Of a stretch of DNA of 5,650 nt, positions 1 through 5,299 are shown piece by piece. Where the stretch lies: positions 1,457 to 7,106 of the forward strand of contig DFBW01000037.1 in NCBI GenBank assembly GCA_002366775.1. The letters are read 5' to 3'. Origin of the DNA: Roseovarius sp. UBA3070. GTDB taxonomy: Bacteria; Pseudomonadota; Alphaproteobacteria; Rhodobacterales; Rhodobacteraceae. A program made the translations under genes and the position numbers. Position 1 is the first letter of the stretch. Each line of letters begins with the position of its first letter. The notes beneath the pieces are model-generated. The model did no database searches, had not been told where the DNA came from, and saw only the letters and a program-made list of their open reading frames with translations.

Positions 1-11
1 CGTATCGCCCG

Positions 12-40
12 TTGCCTAAATGCGCCCATCGCGGTATCCA
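12..40 (+). promoter_or_regulatory. candidate fabD promoter
   Basis: A -35-like TTGCCT (12-17) and a -10-like TATCCA (35-40) are separated by 17 nt, about 38 nt before the fabD start. Matches to the sigma-70 consensus are 4/6 and 3/6, so this is only moderate. The spacer contains GCG-CCCAT-CGC (22-32), which resembles the spacers of the candidate acpP and fabF promoters. The left edge of the window hides any upstream gene, so a promoter further upstream is also possible. Confidence 0.35.
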
Positions 41-77
41 AAACCAAAGGCACTTCAAGCGGCAGGAGCAGAGCAAT

Positions 78-1019
78 ATGAACCGTGCATTCTTATTTCC
101 GGGACAGGGCGCGCAAACCATTGGTATGGGGCAGGCGCTGGCGCAGGCCTATCCGGGCGCAAAAGCCATTTTCGATGAGGTGGATGACGCCTTGGGTGAA
201 AAGCTGAGCACGCTGATCTGGGAGGGAGAGCAGGACCAGCTGACCCTGACACACAATGCACAACCCGCATTGATGGCCACATCCCTTGCCGCGATGCGCG
301 CATTAGAGGCCGAGGGCGTGAGCCTTGCGGCCGCCAGCTTTGTGGCGGGGCATTCACTGGGCGAATATTCTGCATTGGCCGCAGCAGGTGCGTTAAGCAT
401 CGCCGACACTGCGCGCCTGTTGCGCACACGAGGCGAGGCCATGCAAAGGGCCGTGCCAGTGGGCGAGGGCGCCATGGCGGCCATTCTGGGCCTTGATCTG
501 GATACCGTGCGTGACGTTGCCAGCGCCGCTGCCATGGGCGAGGTGTGTCAGGCTGCAAATGACAACGACCCCGGACAGGTGGTTGTGTCAGGGGCTGCCG
601 ATGCTGTGGCCCGCGCGGTGGATATCGCCAAAGAGCGCGGTGCCAAACGTGCCATGTTGCTGCCTGTCAGTGCGCCGTTCCATTGCGCCTTGATGGAGCC
701 TGCCGCCGCTGTCATGGCCGAAGCGTTGAGCCATGTTGAAATCAACCGCCCGGCTATTCCGGTCATTGCCAATGTGCTGGCCGAAGCGGTCAGTGATCCG
801 GCAACGATCCGCTCGCTTTTGGTTGAGCAGGTGACGGGGGCTGTGCGGTGGCGCGAATCTGTGCAGTTCATGGGCGATCACGGCGTGTCCGAGACCTATG
901 AGATCGGTGCGGGCAAGGCGTTATCGGGCATGGTACGGCGCATCAACCGCGATATTGCGGTCAATGCAGTGGGCACACCGGATGATGTGAAACTGGCGGC
1001 CAGCAAGATATTGGGCTGA
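78..1019 (+). CDS. fabD: malonyl-CoA:ACP transacylase FabD
   Basis: FabD moves the malonyl group from malonyl-CoA to the phosphopantetheine arm of acyl carrier protein, supplying the extender unit for cytosolic type II fatty acid synthesis. The 313-residue product has the usual family length (about 310). It shows the N-terminal PGQGAQ motif (residues 8-13), the nucleophile elbow GHSLGE (91-96, catalytic Ser93), the malonyl-carboxylate-binding Arg118 in TRGEAMQ, Asn162 followed by PGQVVVSG, and catalytic His202 in APFH. Gln251 matches the conserved oxyanion-side Gln. The ATG at 78 is chosen because AGGAG (64-68) sits 9 nt before it and the protein then starts directly with the family sequence MNRAFLFPGQG. 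An in-frame TTG at 12 would add 22 unrelated residues. fabG follows after 37 nt with no terminator, so the two are probably cotranscribed. All catalytic residues are present. Confidence 0.97.
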   Translation: MNRAFLFPGQGAQTIGMGQALAQAYPGAKAIFDEVDDALGEKLSTLIWEGEQDQLTLTHNAQPALMATSLAAMRALEAEGVSLAAASFVAGHSLGEYSALAAAGALSIADTARLLRTRGEAMQRAVPVGEGAMAAILGLDLDTVRDVASAAAMGEVCQAANDNDPGQVVVSGAADAVARAVDIAKERGAKRAMLLPVSAPFHCALMEPAAAVMAEALSHVEINRPAIPVIANVLAEAVSDPATIRSLLVEQVTGAVRWRESVQFMGDHGVSETYEIGAGKALSGMVRRINRDIAVNAVGTPDDVKLAASKILG

Positions 1020-1043
1020 ACGGCCGACAATTATTGGTAGTTT

Positions 1044-1050
1044 AAAAGGG
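1044..1050 (+). promoter_or_regulatory. fabG ribosome binding site that decides the start
   Basis: AAAAGGG ends directly against an ATG at 1051, which leaves no spacing for that start. It lies 6 nt before a second in-frame ATG at 1057, a normal distance. This favours 1057, which also gives the family-typical N-terminus MFDLTGK. Confidence 0.6.
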
Positions 1051-1056
1051 ATGAAT

Positions 1057-1794
1057 ATGTTTGACCTGACAGGAAAAACGGCACTGATAACAGGGGCTTC
1101 GGGCGGTATTGGCGGGGCAATTGCCAAGGCGCTGCATGGGGCAGGGGCGACAGTTGGCCTGAGTGGCACACGGGTGGACCCATTGCAGGCACTGGCGGCT
1201 GAATTGGGTGATCGTGCCCATGTGTTGCCCTGCAATCTGAGCGATGCTGAGGCCGTGGATGCGCTGCCAAAACAGGCCATAGAGGCCATGGGCAGTGTCG
1301 ATATACTGGTGAACAACGCGGGCATCACCCGCGATCAGATATTCATGCGTATGTCTGATGAGGAATGGCAAAGCGTTCTGGATGTGAACCTGACCAGCAC
1401 CATGCGGCTTTGTCGCGGCGTCATGCGCCCGATGATGAAGGCGCGCTGGGGGCGGATCATCAATATCAGCTCTATCGTGGGGGCCACAGGCAACCCCGGT
1501 CAGGCCAATTATGCCGCGTCCAAAGCGGGGTTGGTGGGGATGACCAAATCCATCGCCTATGAGGTGGCCAGCCGGGGCATCACCGCCAATGCGGTGGCTC
1601 CGGGGTTTATTGCCACAGCAATGACCGACAAGCTGAGCGACGAGCAAAAAGACAAGATCAATGCCCAAATCCCCGCAGCCCGCATGGGAGCAGCAGAAGA
1701 GATCGCCGCAGCGGTGCTTTATCTGGCATCCCCCGAGGCCGGATATGTGACGGGGTCGACCTTGCATGTGAACGGCGGAATGGCGATGTTATAG
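1057..1794 (+). CDS. fabG: 3-oxoacyl-ACP reductase FabG
   Basis: FabG reduces 3-oxoacyl-ACP to (R)-3-hydroxyacyl-ACP with NADPH, the first reduction of each elongation cycle, and normally acts as a cytosolic tetramer. The 245-residue product is a classical short-chain dehydrogenase. It has the Rossmann motif TGASGGIG (12-19), SGTR (36-39) after the second strand with Arg39 suited to the NADP phosphate, NNAG (86-89), and the catalytic tetrad Asn111, Ser139, Tyr152 and Lys156 in YAASK. The PG motif is at 182-183 and the C-terminus GGMAML is family-typical. Generic SDRs can look alike, but length, motifs and position between fabD and acpP make FabG the firm call. The alternative ATG at 1051 would add only two residues (Met-Asn). 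A hairpin at 1811-1847 may end the fabD-fabG transcript. Confidence 0.97.
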   Translation: MFDLTGKTALITGASGGIGGAIAKALHGAGATVGLSGTRVDPLQALAAELGDRAHVLPCNLSDAEAVDALPKQAIEAMGSVDILVNNAGITRDQIFMRMSDEEWQSVLDVNLTSTMRLCRGVMRPMMKARWGRIINISSIVGATGNPGQANYAASKAGLVGMTKSIAYEVASRGITANAVAPGFIATAMTDKLSDEQKDKINAQIPAARMGAAEEIAAAVLYLASPEAGYVTGSTLHVNGGMAML

Positions 1795-1810
1795 CCATCA
1801 CAACGGGGGG

Positions 1811-1850
1811 GATATCGCTGGATTGCGGGCAGTCCAGACTTGATATCTTT
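1811..1850 (+). terminator. possible fabG terminator hairpin
   Basis: Seventeen nt after the fabG stop, CTGGATTGC (1818-1826) can pair with GCAGTCCAG (1829-1837), with one G-T wobble. GATATC copies (1811-1816 and 1842-1847) can extend the stem across a bulge. Only a short TTT follows, so this is a weak intrinsic terminator at best. It could instead protect the 3' end of the mRNA or act as a partial attenuator. Confidence 0.35.
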
Positions 1851-1877
1851 CGGGTGTCCCCCACGTCGGGAAAAGAT

Positions 1878-1905
1878 TTGCCTACAGCGCACCATGTGCT
1901 ATAGG
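1878..1905 (+). promoter_or_regulatory. candidate acpP promoter
   Basis: TTGCCT (1878-1883) and TATAGG (1900-1905) are 16 nt apart, and a TG at 1897-1898 one base before the -10 gives an extended -10. This is the best promoter-like sequence in the window and places transcription start near 1912, leaving a leader of about 155 nt. The spacer holds the small palindrome GCAC-CAT-GTGC (1889-1899), a possible operator. A dedicated promoter fits the high acyl carrier protein level bacteria need and the terminator after acpP. Confidence 0.5.
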
Positions 1906-1918
1906 CGGCGCAGATTTG

Positions 1919-1961
1919 CCGGGCAACCGTTGGTTGACCCGGTGGCCTATGATGATTAGGC
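1919..1961 (+). promoter_or_regulatory. folded part of the acpP leader: two hairpins
   Basis: Hairpin 1 pairs CCGGG (1919-1923) with CCCGG (1938-1942) and CAACC (1924-1928) with GGTTG (1932-1936), giving about 10 pairs with one bulged A and a GTT loop. It would start within about 10 nt of the inferred transcription start, a position typical of 5'-end mRNA stabilisers. Hairpin 2 pairs GCCTA (1945-1949) with TAGGC (1957-1961) and exposes two consecutive ATGs in its loop. The pairings are read directly; any role is inferred. Confidence 0.35.
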
Positions 1962-2071
1962 AAGACCAAACCGCCCCCAACAAGGGCAAGATTTCAAGGC
2001 CGCTAACCCCACAAAGGGACGTGGCAAAAACGGGTCACCAAGCCCAACAGACGATGAGGATTATGTCATGA
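1949..2071 (+). other. candidate 40-codon leader ORF overlapping the acpP start
   Basis: An open frame starts at tandem ATGs (1949 and 1952) and runs 40 codons to a TGA at 2069-2071. That stop overlaps the acpP ATG in the ATGA arrangement often seen with translational coupling. The peptide begins [14 protein letters not shown] and is basic and Gln-rich, with no recognisable domain. Against it being a real gene: the only Shine-Dalgarno candidate is a weak GGTGG (1941-1945), and all four arginines use AGG, a codon usually rare in such genomes. It may be chance, or a leader peptide affecting acpP translation. Confidence 0.15.
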
Positions 2072-2301
2072 GCGATATCGCAGACCGCGTTAAGAAGATC
2101 GTTGTGGAACACCTGGGTGTGGAAGAGGACAAGGTTGCTGAAACAGCTTCGTTCATCGACGATCTGGGCGCAGACAGCCTGGACACGGTCGAACTGGTCA
2201 TGGCGTTTGAAGAAGAGTTCGGGATTGAAATCCCCGACGACGCGGCTGAAACCATTCAGACCTTTGGCGATGCAGTGAAATTCATCACCGAAGCGTCCTA
2301 A
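2068..2301 (+). CDS. acpP: acyl carrier protein
   Basis: AcpP is the small cytosolic carrier that holds growing acyl chains as thioesters on 4'-phosphopantetheine and presents them to the fab enzymes, and to lipid and lipid A acyltransferases. The 77-residue product has the usual length and strongly acidic character. The prosthetic-group site is DSL (36-38), with Ser37 as the attachment residue, followed by the acidic recognition helix running into the [11 protein letters not shown] segment (48-58). GAGGA (2056-2060) lies 7 nt before the ATG. An out-of-frame ATG at 2063 reads only two codons before a stop overlapping the acpP start. The gene has its own candidate promoter upstream and a strong intrinsic terminator downstream, so it is probably monocistronic and highly expressed, while sitting among its partners fabG and fabF. 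Confidence 0.98.
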   Translation: MSDIADRVKKIVVEHLGVEEDKVAETASFIDDLGADSLDTVELVMAFEEEFGIEIPDDAAETIQTFGDAVKFITEAS

Positions 2302-2329
2302 GCGTTTCACCACTTCAGAATTTTAGAGA

Positions 2330-2360
2330 GGCCCTGCCACCTGGCGGGGCCTTTTTATTT
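2330..2360 (+). terminator. intrinsic terminator of acpP
   Basis: GGCCCTGCCA (2330-2339) pairs with TGGCGGGGCC (2342-2351) in a 10-bp GC-rich stem with one T-G wobble and a tight loop. It is followed directly by TTTTTATTT (2352-2360). It lies 28 nt after the acpP stop and is a textbook Rho-independent terminator, separating acpP from the fabF-mltG unit. Confidence 0.92.
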
Positions 2361-2388
2361 GGATGGAAATGGCGGGATTGCGCCCTCT

Positions 2389-2417
2389 TTGACCAATTTC
2401 TGCGTTGCCGCTAAAGT
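2389..2417 (+). promoter_or_regulatory. candidate promoter downstream of the acpP terminator
   Basis: TTGACC (2389-2394, 5/6 match) and TAAAGT (2412-2417, 4/6 match) are 17 nt apart. Transcription would start near 2424, shortly after the acpP terminator. It could give fabF a long leader of about 420 nt, or drive a small RNA or the 51-codon ORF at 2565. The inverted-repeat arm CCGATAC (2418-2424) adjoins the -10, so control there is possible. Confidence 0.3.
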
Positions 2418-2495
2418 CCGATACAGGTGGTCGGGCCAAATTCCTTTGCACGCAGCTTTGGTCGTATCGGTTGAATGAGGCTTGGATCGTGCAAA
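2418..2495. repeat. nested and interleaved inverted repeats
   Basis: CCGATAC (2418-2424) is the inverse of GTATCGG (2464-2470). Nested inside, CCAAA (2436-2440) is the inverse of TTTGG (2457-2461). A third pair, TTTGCACG (2445-2452) and CGTGCAAA (2488-2495), interleaves with the first, so in RNA both could coexist only as a pseudoknot. The base matches are exact; whether they form RNA structure, mark protein sites or are chance is open. Confidence 0.3.
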
Positions 2496-2564
2496 TCACC
2501 GTAACCACCAAGGCGCAGGTCGGTGCTGGCTCAACGTTCCCAATCTAGTGGAGGGCGTTCTGCC

Positions 2565-2720
2565 ATGACCATCTACCCCACTGCTGAACGGCATAACGGA
2601 CATCTGTCTCATTGGCCCGTGATCGTCTGGAAGATCCGGTGCAACTGGTACAAAGACCCGGTTAATATTATCCTCAGCCTTGCCAGCGCGCAACCAGAGC
2701 CAACAGCCGATTTCCTGTAA
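2565..2720 (+). CDS. possible 51-aa protein, not recognised
   Basis: I do not recognise this product. An ATG at 2565 has a good Shine-Dalgarno GGAGGG (2550-2555) 9 nt upstream, and the frame stays open for 51 codons to a TAA at 2718-2720. About 64% of third positions are G or C by hand count, in line with coding DNA in such a genome. The peptide has three Trp (HWPVIVWK and NWYKDP) and a short hydrophobic run (VNIILSL), but no clear signal peptide, full membrane helix or metal motif. It lies between a candidate promoter at 2389 and the fabF leader. It may be a small protein, a decayed gene or a chance frame. Confidence 0.2.
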   Translation: MTIYPTAERHNGHLSHWPVIVWKIRCNWYKDPVNIILSLASAQPEPTADFL

Positions 2721-2722
2721 AT

Positions 2723-2769
2723 TTGAAAACCTGCCCCATGACGCATATTTGTGTCATGGGCTCTGACAC
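2723..2769 (+). promoter_or_regulatory. candidate fabF promoter overlapped by a palindrome
   Basis: TTGAAA (2723-2728, 5/6 match to -35) is 17 nt from TATTTG (2746-2751), or 15 nt from CATATT (2744-2749). Both -10 choices are weak. A strong inverted repeat lies across the -10: CCCATGAC (2735-2742) and GTCATGGG (2753-2760), extendable to 11 pairs around a TATT loop. A further arm TGACAC (2764-2769) matches GTGTCA (2751-2756), overlapping the second arm. The palindrome could be an operator or, if transcribed from upstream, an RNA hairpin. No T-run follows on the plus strand, so it is not a terminator for that direction. Confidence 0.35.
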
Positions 2770-2775
2770 CTCGCA

Positions 2776-2808
2776 CTCTTGCCCCTGGGGGGCAAGGCGG
2801 GGTAAGAG
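2776..2808 (+). promoter_or_regulatory. alternative hairpins in the fabF leader
   Basis: CTTGCCCC (2778-2785) pairs perfectly with GGGGCAAG (2789-2796). The same arm extended to CTCTTGCCCC (2776-2785) can instead pair over 10 positions, one of them G-T, with GGGGTAAGAG (2799-2808). The two right arms are near direct repeats. The folds exclude each other and end 18 nt before the fabF Shine-Dalgarno region, which suits a leader switch but may just reflect a local duplication. Confidence 0.35.
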
Positions 2809-2844
2809 CATCCAAAGCAAATATACGAAGGTGAGGGCAGCAAT

Positions 2845-4104
2845 ATGCGTCGAGTGGTTGTCACAGGTCTGGGTTTGGTTACGCCTTTGGCGTCTGGGGT
2901 TGAGGAAAGCTGGTCAAGGCTGTTGGCCGGTGAATCAGGGGCAGGCCCGATCACGCGGTTTGACACGTCCAATGTGGCCACAACATATGCCTGCGAAGTG
3001 CCTTTGGGCGATGGCAGTGATGGCACCTTCAATGCCGATGACTACATGCTGCCCAAGGAACAGCGCAAAGTAGATGATTTTATCGTCTATGGTGTCGCCG
3101 CAGCCACGCAGGCGGTTGAGGATTCCGGCTGGAACCCCGAAGACAGAGAAAGCCAGGAGCGCACCGGTGTTCTGATCGGCTCGGGCATTGGCGGGCTGAA
3201 ATCAATTGAGCAAACCACATTGCTGATCCGCGACAAGGGCGTGCGGCGGGTGTCTCCTTTCTTTATTCCCGGCGCTTTGATCAATCTGATCTCAGGTCAG
3301 GTGAGCATCCGCTATGGTTTCAGAGGTCCCAATCACGCGGTTGTCACGGCGTGTTCCACGGGGGCGCATGCCATTGGTGATGCAGCCCGGCTGATCGTGT
3401 TTGATGATGCTGATGTGATGTTGGCGGGCGGGGCCGAAGCGGCGATCTGCGAGATTGGTATTGCCGGGTTCAACGCCTGCAAAGCCTTGTCTACCAGTCG
3501 CGCTGACAACCCCAAAGAGGCCAGCCGCCCCTATGACACCGATCGTGATGGGTTTGTTATGGGCGAGGGGGCCGGTGTGGTGGTTTTGGAGGAATACGAA
3601 CACGCCAAAGCACGCGGCGCCAAGATTTACGCCGAAGTTGTGGGCTATGGCCTGTCGGGGGATGCCTATCACATCACCGCCCCGGCCGAGGATGGCGATG
3701 GCGCATTCCGCTCAATGACGGCCGCGCTCAAACGTGCGGGGCTTGAGCCCAAAGATGTGGATTACATCAACGCACATGGTACCTCGACCATGGCCGACAC
3801 CATTGAACTGGGCGCGGTTGAACGCCTGTTGGGGGATGCTGCCAGCACCGCCACCATGAGCTCTACCAAATCCGCCACTGGGCATTTGCTGGGGGCGGCT
3901 GGCGCGATTGAGGCGATTTTCTCGATCCTTGCCATCCGCGATCAGGTCGCCCCGCCCACGATTAACCTTGAAACCCCAGCCGTGGACACACCACTGGATC
4001 TGGCTCCAAAGGTGAAACGTGAGCGCGAGATCAACGTGGCGCTGTCCAACTCCTTCGGGTTTGGCGGTACCAATGCGTCGGTCCTGTTCAAGAAGGTTGA
4101 TTGA
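2845..4104 (+). CDS. fabF: 3-oxoacyl-ACP synthase II FabF
   Basis: FabF (KAS II) condenses acyl-ACP with malonyl-ACP, releasing CO2 and lengthening the chain by two carbons. It is a cytosolic homodimer with a thiolase fold. The 419-residue product is close to the E. coli length (413). The Cys-His-His triad is visible: Cys170 in TACSTGAHA, His311 in NAHGTST and His347 in KSATGHLLGA, with conserved Lys342. The C-terminal NSFGFGGTN (402-410) carries the glycine-rich loop and gating Phe. FabF and FabB share these motifs; the N-terminus MRRVVVTGLGLVTPL, the length and the position after acpP favour FabF. GAGGG (2833-2837) lies 7 nt before the ATG. The stop is 3 nt from the mltG start, so the two are cotranscribed and probably translationally linked. 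Confidence 0.97.
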   Translation: MRRVVVTGLGLVTPLASGVEESWSRLLAGESGAGPITRFDTSNVATTYACEVPLGDGSDGTFNADDYMLPKEQRKVDDFIVYGVAAATQAVEDSGWNPEDRESQERTGVLIGSGIGGLKSIEQTTLLIRDKGVRRVSPFFIPGALINLISGQVSIRYGFRGPNHAVVTACSTGAHAIGDAARLIVFDDADVMLAGGAEAAICEIGIAGFNACKALSTSRADNPKEASRPYDTDRDGFVMGEGAGVVVLEEYEHAKARGAKIYAEVVGYGLSGDAYHITAPAEDGDGAFRSMTAALKRAGLEPKDVDYINAHGTSTMADTIELGAVERLLGDAASTATMSSTKSATGHLLGAAGAIEAIFSILAIRDQVAPPTINLETPAVDTPLDLAPKVKREREINVALSNSFGFGGTNASVLFKKVD

Positions 4105-4107
4105 CAC

Positions 4108-5262
4108 ATGTGGCGCAATATCACGTCTAACGTGCTGACCTTTCTGGTTGTTGCGGTGTTCCTGATGGGGGGGCTGATCCTGTGGGGCCAACGCGAGTAT
4201 TCCGCCACCGGCCCGTTGGATGAGCAGATCTGCCTGCGGGTGCAAAGCGGGTCTTCTATGCGCGGCGTGTCACGCCAGTTGGAAAATGAAGGCGCTGTTT
4301 CAAGTGGGTCCATCTTTCGTATCGGGGCCGATTACACGGATAAATCCAGCCGTCTTAAGGCGGGCAGCTGGCTGATCCCCGGGCATGCTAGCATGTCAGA
4401 AATTGCCGATATTATCACCCGTGGCGGTGCCAGCACTTGTGGCACCGAGGTGGTGTACCGCATCGGTGTGACCCGCAGCCAAATTCAGGTGCGCGAGCTG
4501 GACCCCGCAACCGACCGCTATGTGGAACAGGCCGCCTTCAACCCGGCCGAGGATGCCGTGCCGCCCGCGTTTAGCGACGTGCGCGAGAAATCCGACACCC
4601 GCTACCGTGTGGCCATTGCCGAGGGCGTGACCAGCTGGCAGATCATCGAAGGGTTGAAGGCGGTGGATGTGCTGGAGGGTGACATCAGCGAAGTGCCCCC
4701 CGAAGGCAGCCTGGCCCCCAACAGCTATGATGTTGCCAAGGGTGAAGACCGCAGCCTGATCATCGACAAGATGCGCAAAGCTCAGGATGCTTTGCTGGCT
4801 GCCGCCTGGGAAAACCGCGCCGATGGCATCCCGCTGGAAAACCCATATGAGGCGTTGATACTGGCCTCGATCATCGAAAAAGAAACCGGTGTGCCGCGGG
4901 AACGGCGACAGGTGGCAAGTGTGTTCACCAACCGGTTGAACAAAGGCATGAAGCTGCAAACGGACCCAACGGTGATCTATGGCATCACCAAAGGCGAGGG
5001 CGTGCTGGGCCGTGGCCTGCGCCAGTCAGAATTGCGCAAAGAAACCGCCTGGAACACTTATGTGATCAAAGGTCTGCCGCCAACGCCGATTGCCAATCCG
5101 GGTCAGGCCAGCCTTGAGGCGGCCGTCAACCCCGACACAACGCCGTTTATCTTCTTTGTGGCGGATGGCTCGGGGGGGCATGCCTTTGCTGAAACCCTGG
5201 ACGAGCATAACGCCAACGTCGCGCGCTGGCGCGAAATTGAAGCCGAGCGCGCCAATCAATAG
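4108..5262 (+). CDS. mltG: endolytic murein transglycosylase MltG (YceG-like)
   Basis: MltG is an inner-membrane lytic transglycosylase that cleaves nascent peptidoglycan strands and is thought to end glycan polymerisation. The 384-residue product has a short cytoplasmic N-terminus, one membrane helix (about 9-27) and a periplasmic part. A LysM-like segment lies around 41-105, then a variable linker, then the YceG catalytic domain from about 165. ASIIEKET (253-260) contains the catalytic Glu257, equivalent to E. coli Glu218. LQTDPTVIYG (283-292), NTYVIKGLPPTPIANPG (316-332) and FFVADGSGGHAF (349-360) are further family blocks. It is longer than E. coli MltG (340), mainly in the linker. AGAAGG (4091-4096) inside the fabF end, 11 nt before the ATG, is the likely ribosome binding site. 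The tight link to fabF couples lipid and wall synthesis genes. Confidence 0.95.
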   Translation: MWRNITSNVLTFLVVAVFLMGGLILWGQREYSATGPLDEQICLRVQSGSSMRGVSRQLENEGAVSSGSIFRIGADYTDKSSRLKAGSWLIPGHASMSEIADIITRGGASTCGTEVVYRIGVTRSQIQVRELDPATDRYVEQAAFNPAEDAVPPAFSDVREKSDTRYRVAIAEGVTSWQIIEGLKAVDVLEGDISEVPPEGSLAPNSYDVAKGEDRSLIIDKMRKAQDALLAAAWENRADGIPLENPYEALILASIIEKETGVPRERRQVASVFTNRLNKGMKLQTDPTVIYGITKGEGVLGRGLRQSELRKETAWNTYVIKGLPPTPIANPGQASLEAAVNPDTTPFIFFVADGSGGHAFAETLDEHNANVARWREIEAERANQ

Positions 5263-5299
5263 CGGATCAAGTGTTGTGCCAAGATGTAGTGCTCTGGCG

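Larger units (their letters stand above)
2302..2844. other. 543-nt acpP-fabF intergenic region
   Basis: No confidently recognised gene lies here. In order it holds the acpP terminator (2330-2360), a candidate promoter (2389-2417), nested and interleaved inverted repeats (2418-2495), a possible 51-codon ORF (2565-2720), a second candidate promoter overlapped by a palindrome (2723-2769), and a repeat set able to form alternative hairpins (2776-2808) just before the fabF ribosome binding site. No tRNA or insertion-sequence trace was seen. The gap is long for this otherwise compact cluster. Confidence 0.6.

Noticed and set aside
12..77. Upstream in-frame extension of fabD from a TTG at 12
   Set aside because: It would add 22 residues with no match to the FabD N-terminus; the ATG at 78 has a good AGGAG and gives the family start. 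The TTG also lies in the candidate -35.
1042..1767. 241-codon open frame on the minus strand opposite fabG
   Set aside because: It is antisense to a gene with complete SDR motifs, and its translation is Cys/His/Gly-rich with no recognisable domain.
1805..1811. Run of seven G after fabG as a phase-variable tract
   Set aside because: It is short, lies outside any coding frame and outside the candidate promoter, so slippage would have no evident effect.
2609..2815. 68-codon minus-strand frame in the acpP-fabF gap
   Set aside because: No recognisable product, and it overlaps the candidate fabF promoter and leader repeats, which explain this stretch better.
2723..3073. 116-codon plus-strand frame running into fabF in another phase
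   Set aside because: It starts at a TTG in the candidate -35 and mostly overlaps fabF out of frame, and its product is unrecognisable.
3712..4245. 177-codon minus-strand frame across the fabF-mltG junction
   Set aside because: It is antisense to two well-supported genes and has no recognisable domain; long antisense frames are common in GC-rich DNA.
4396..4959. 187-codon minus-strand frame inside mltG
   Set aside because: The sense strand encodes the conserved MltG domain; the antisense product is His/Gly-rich low-information sequence.
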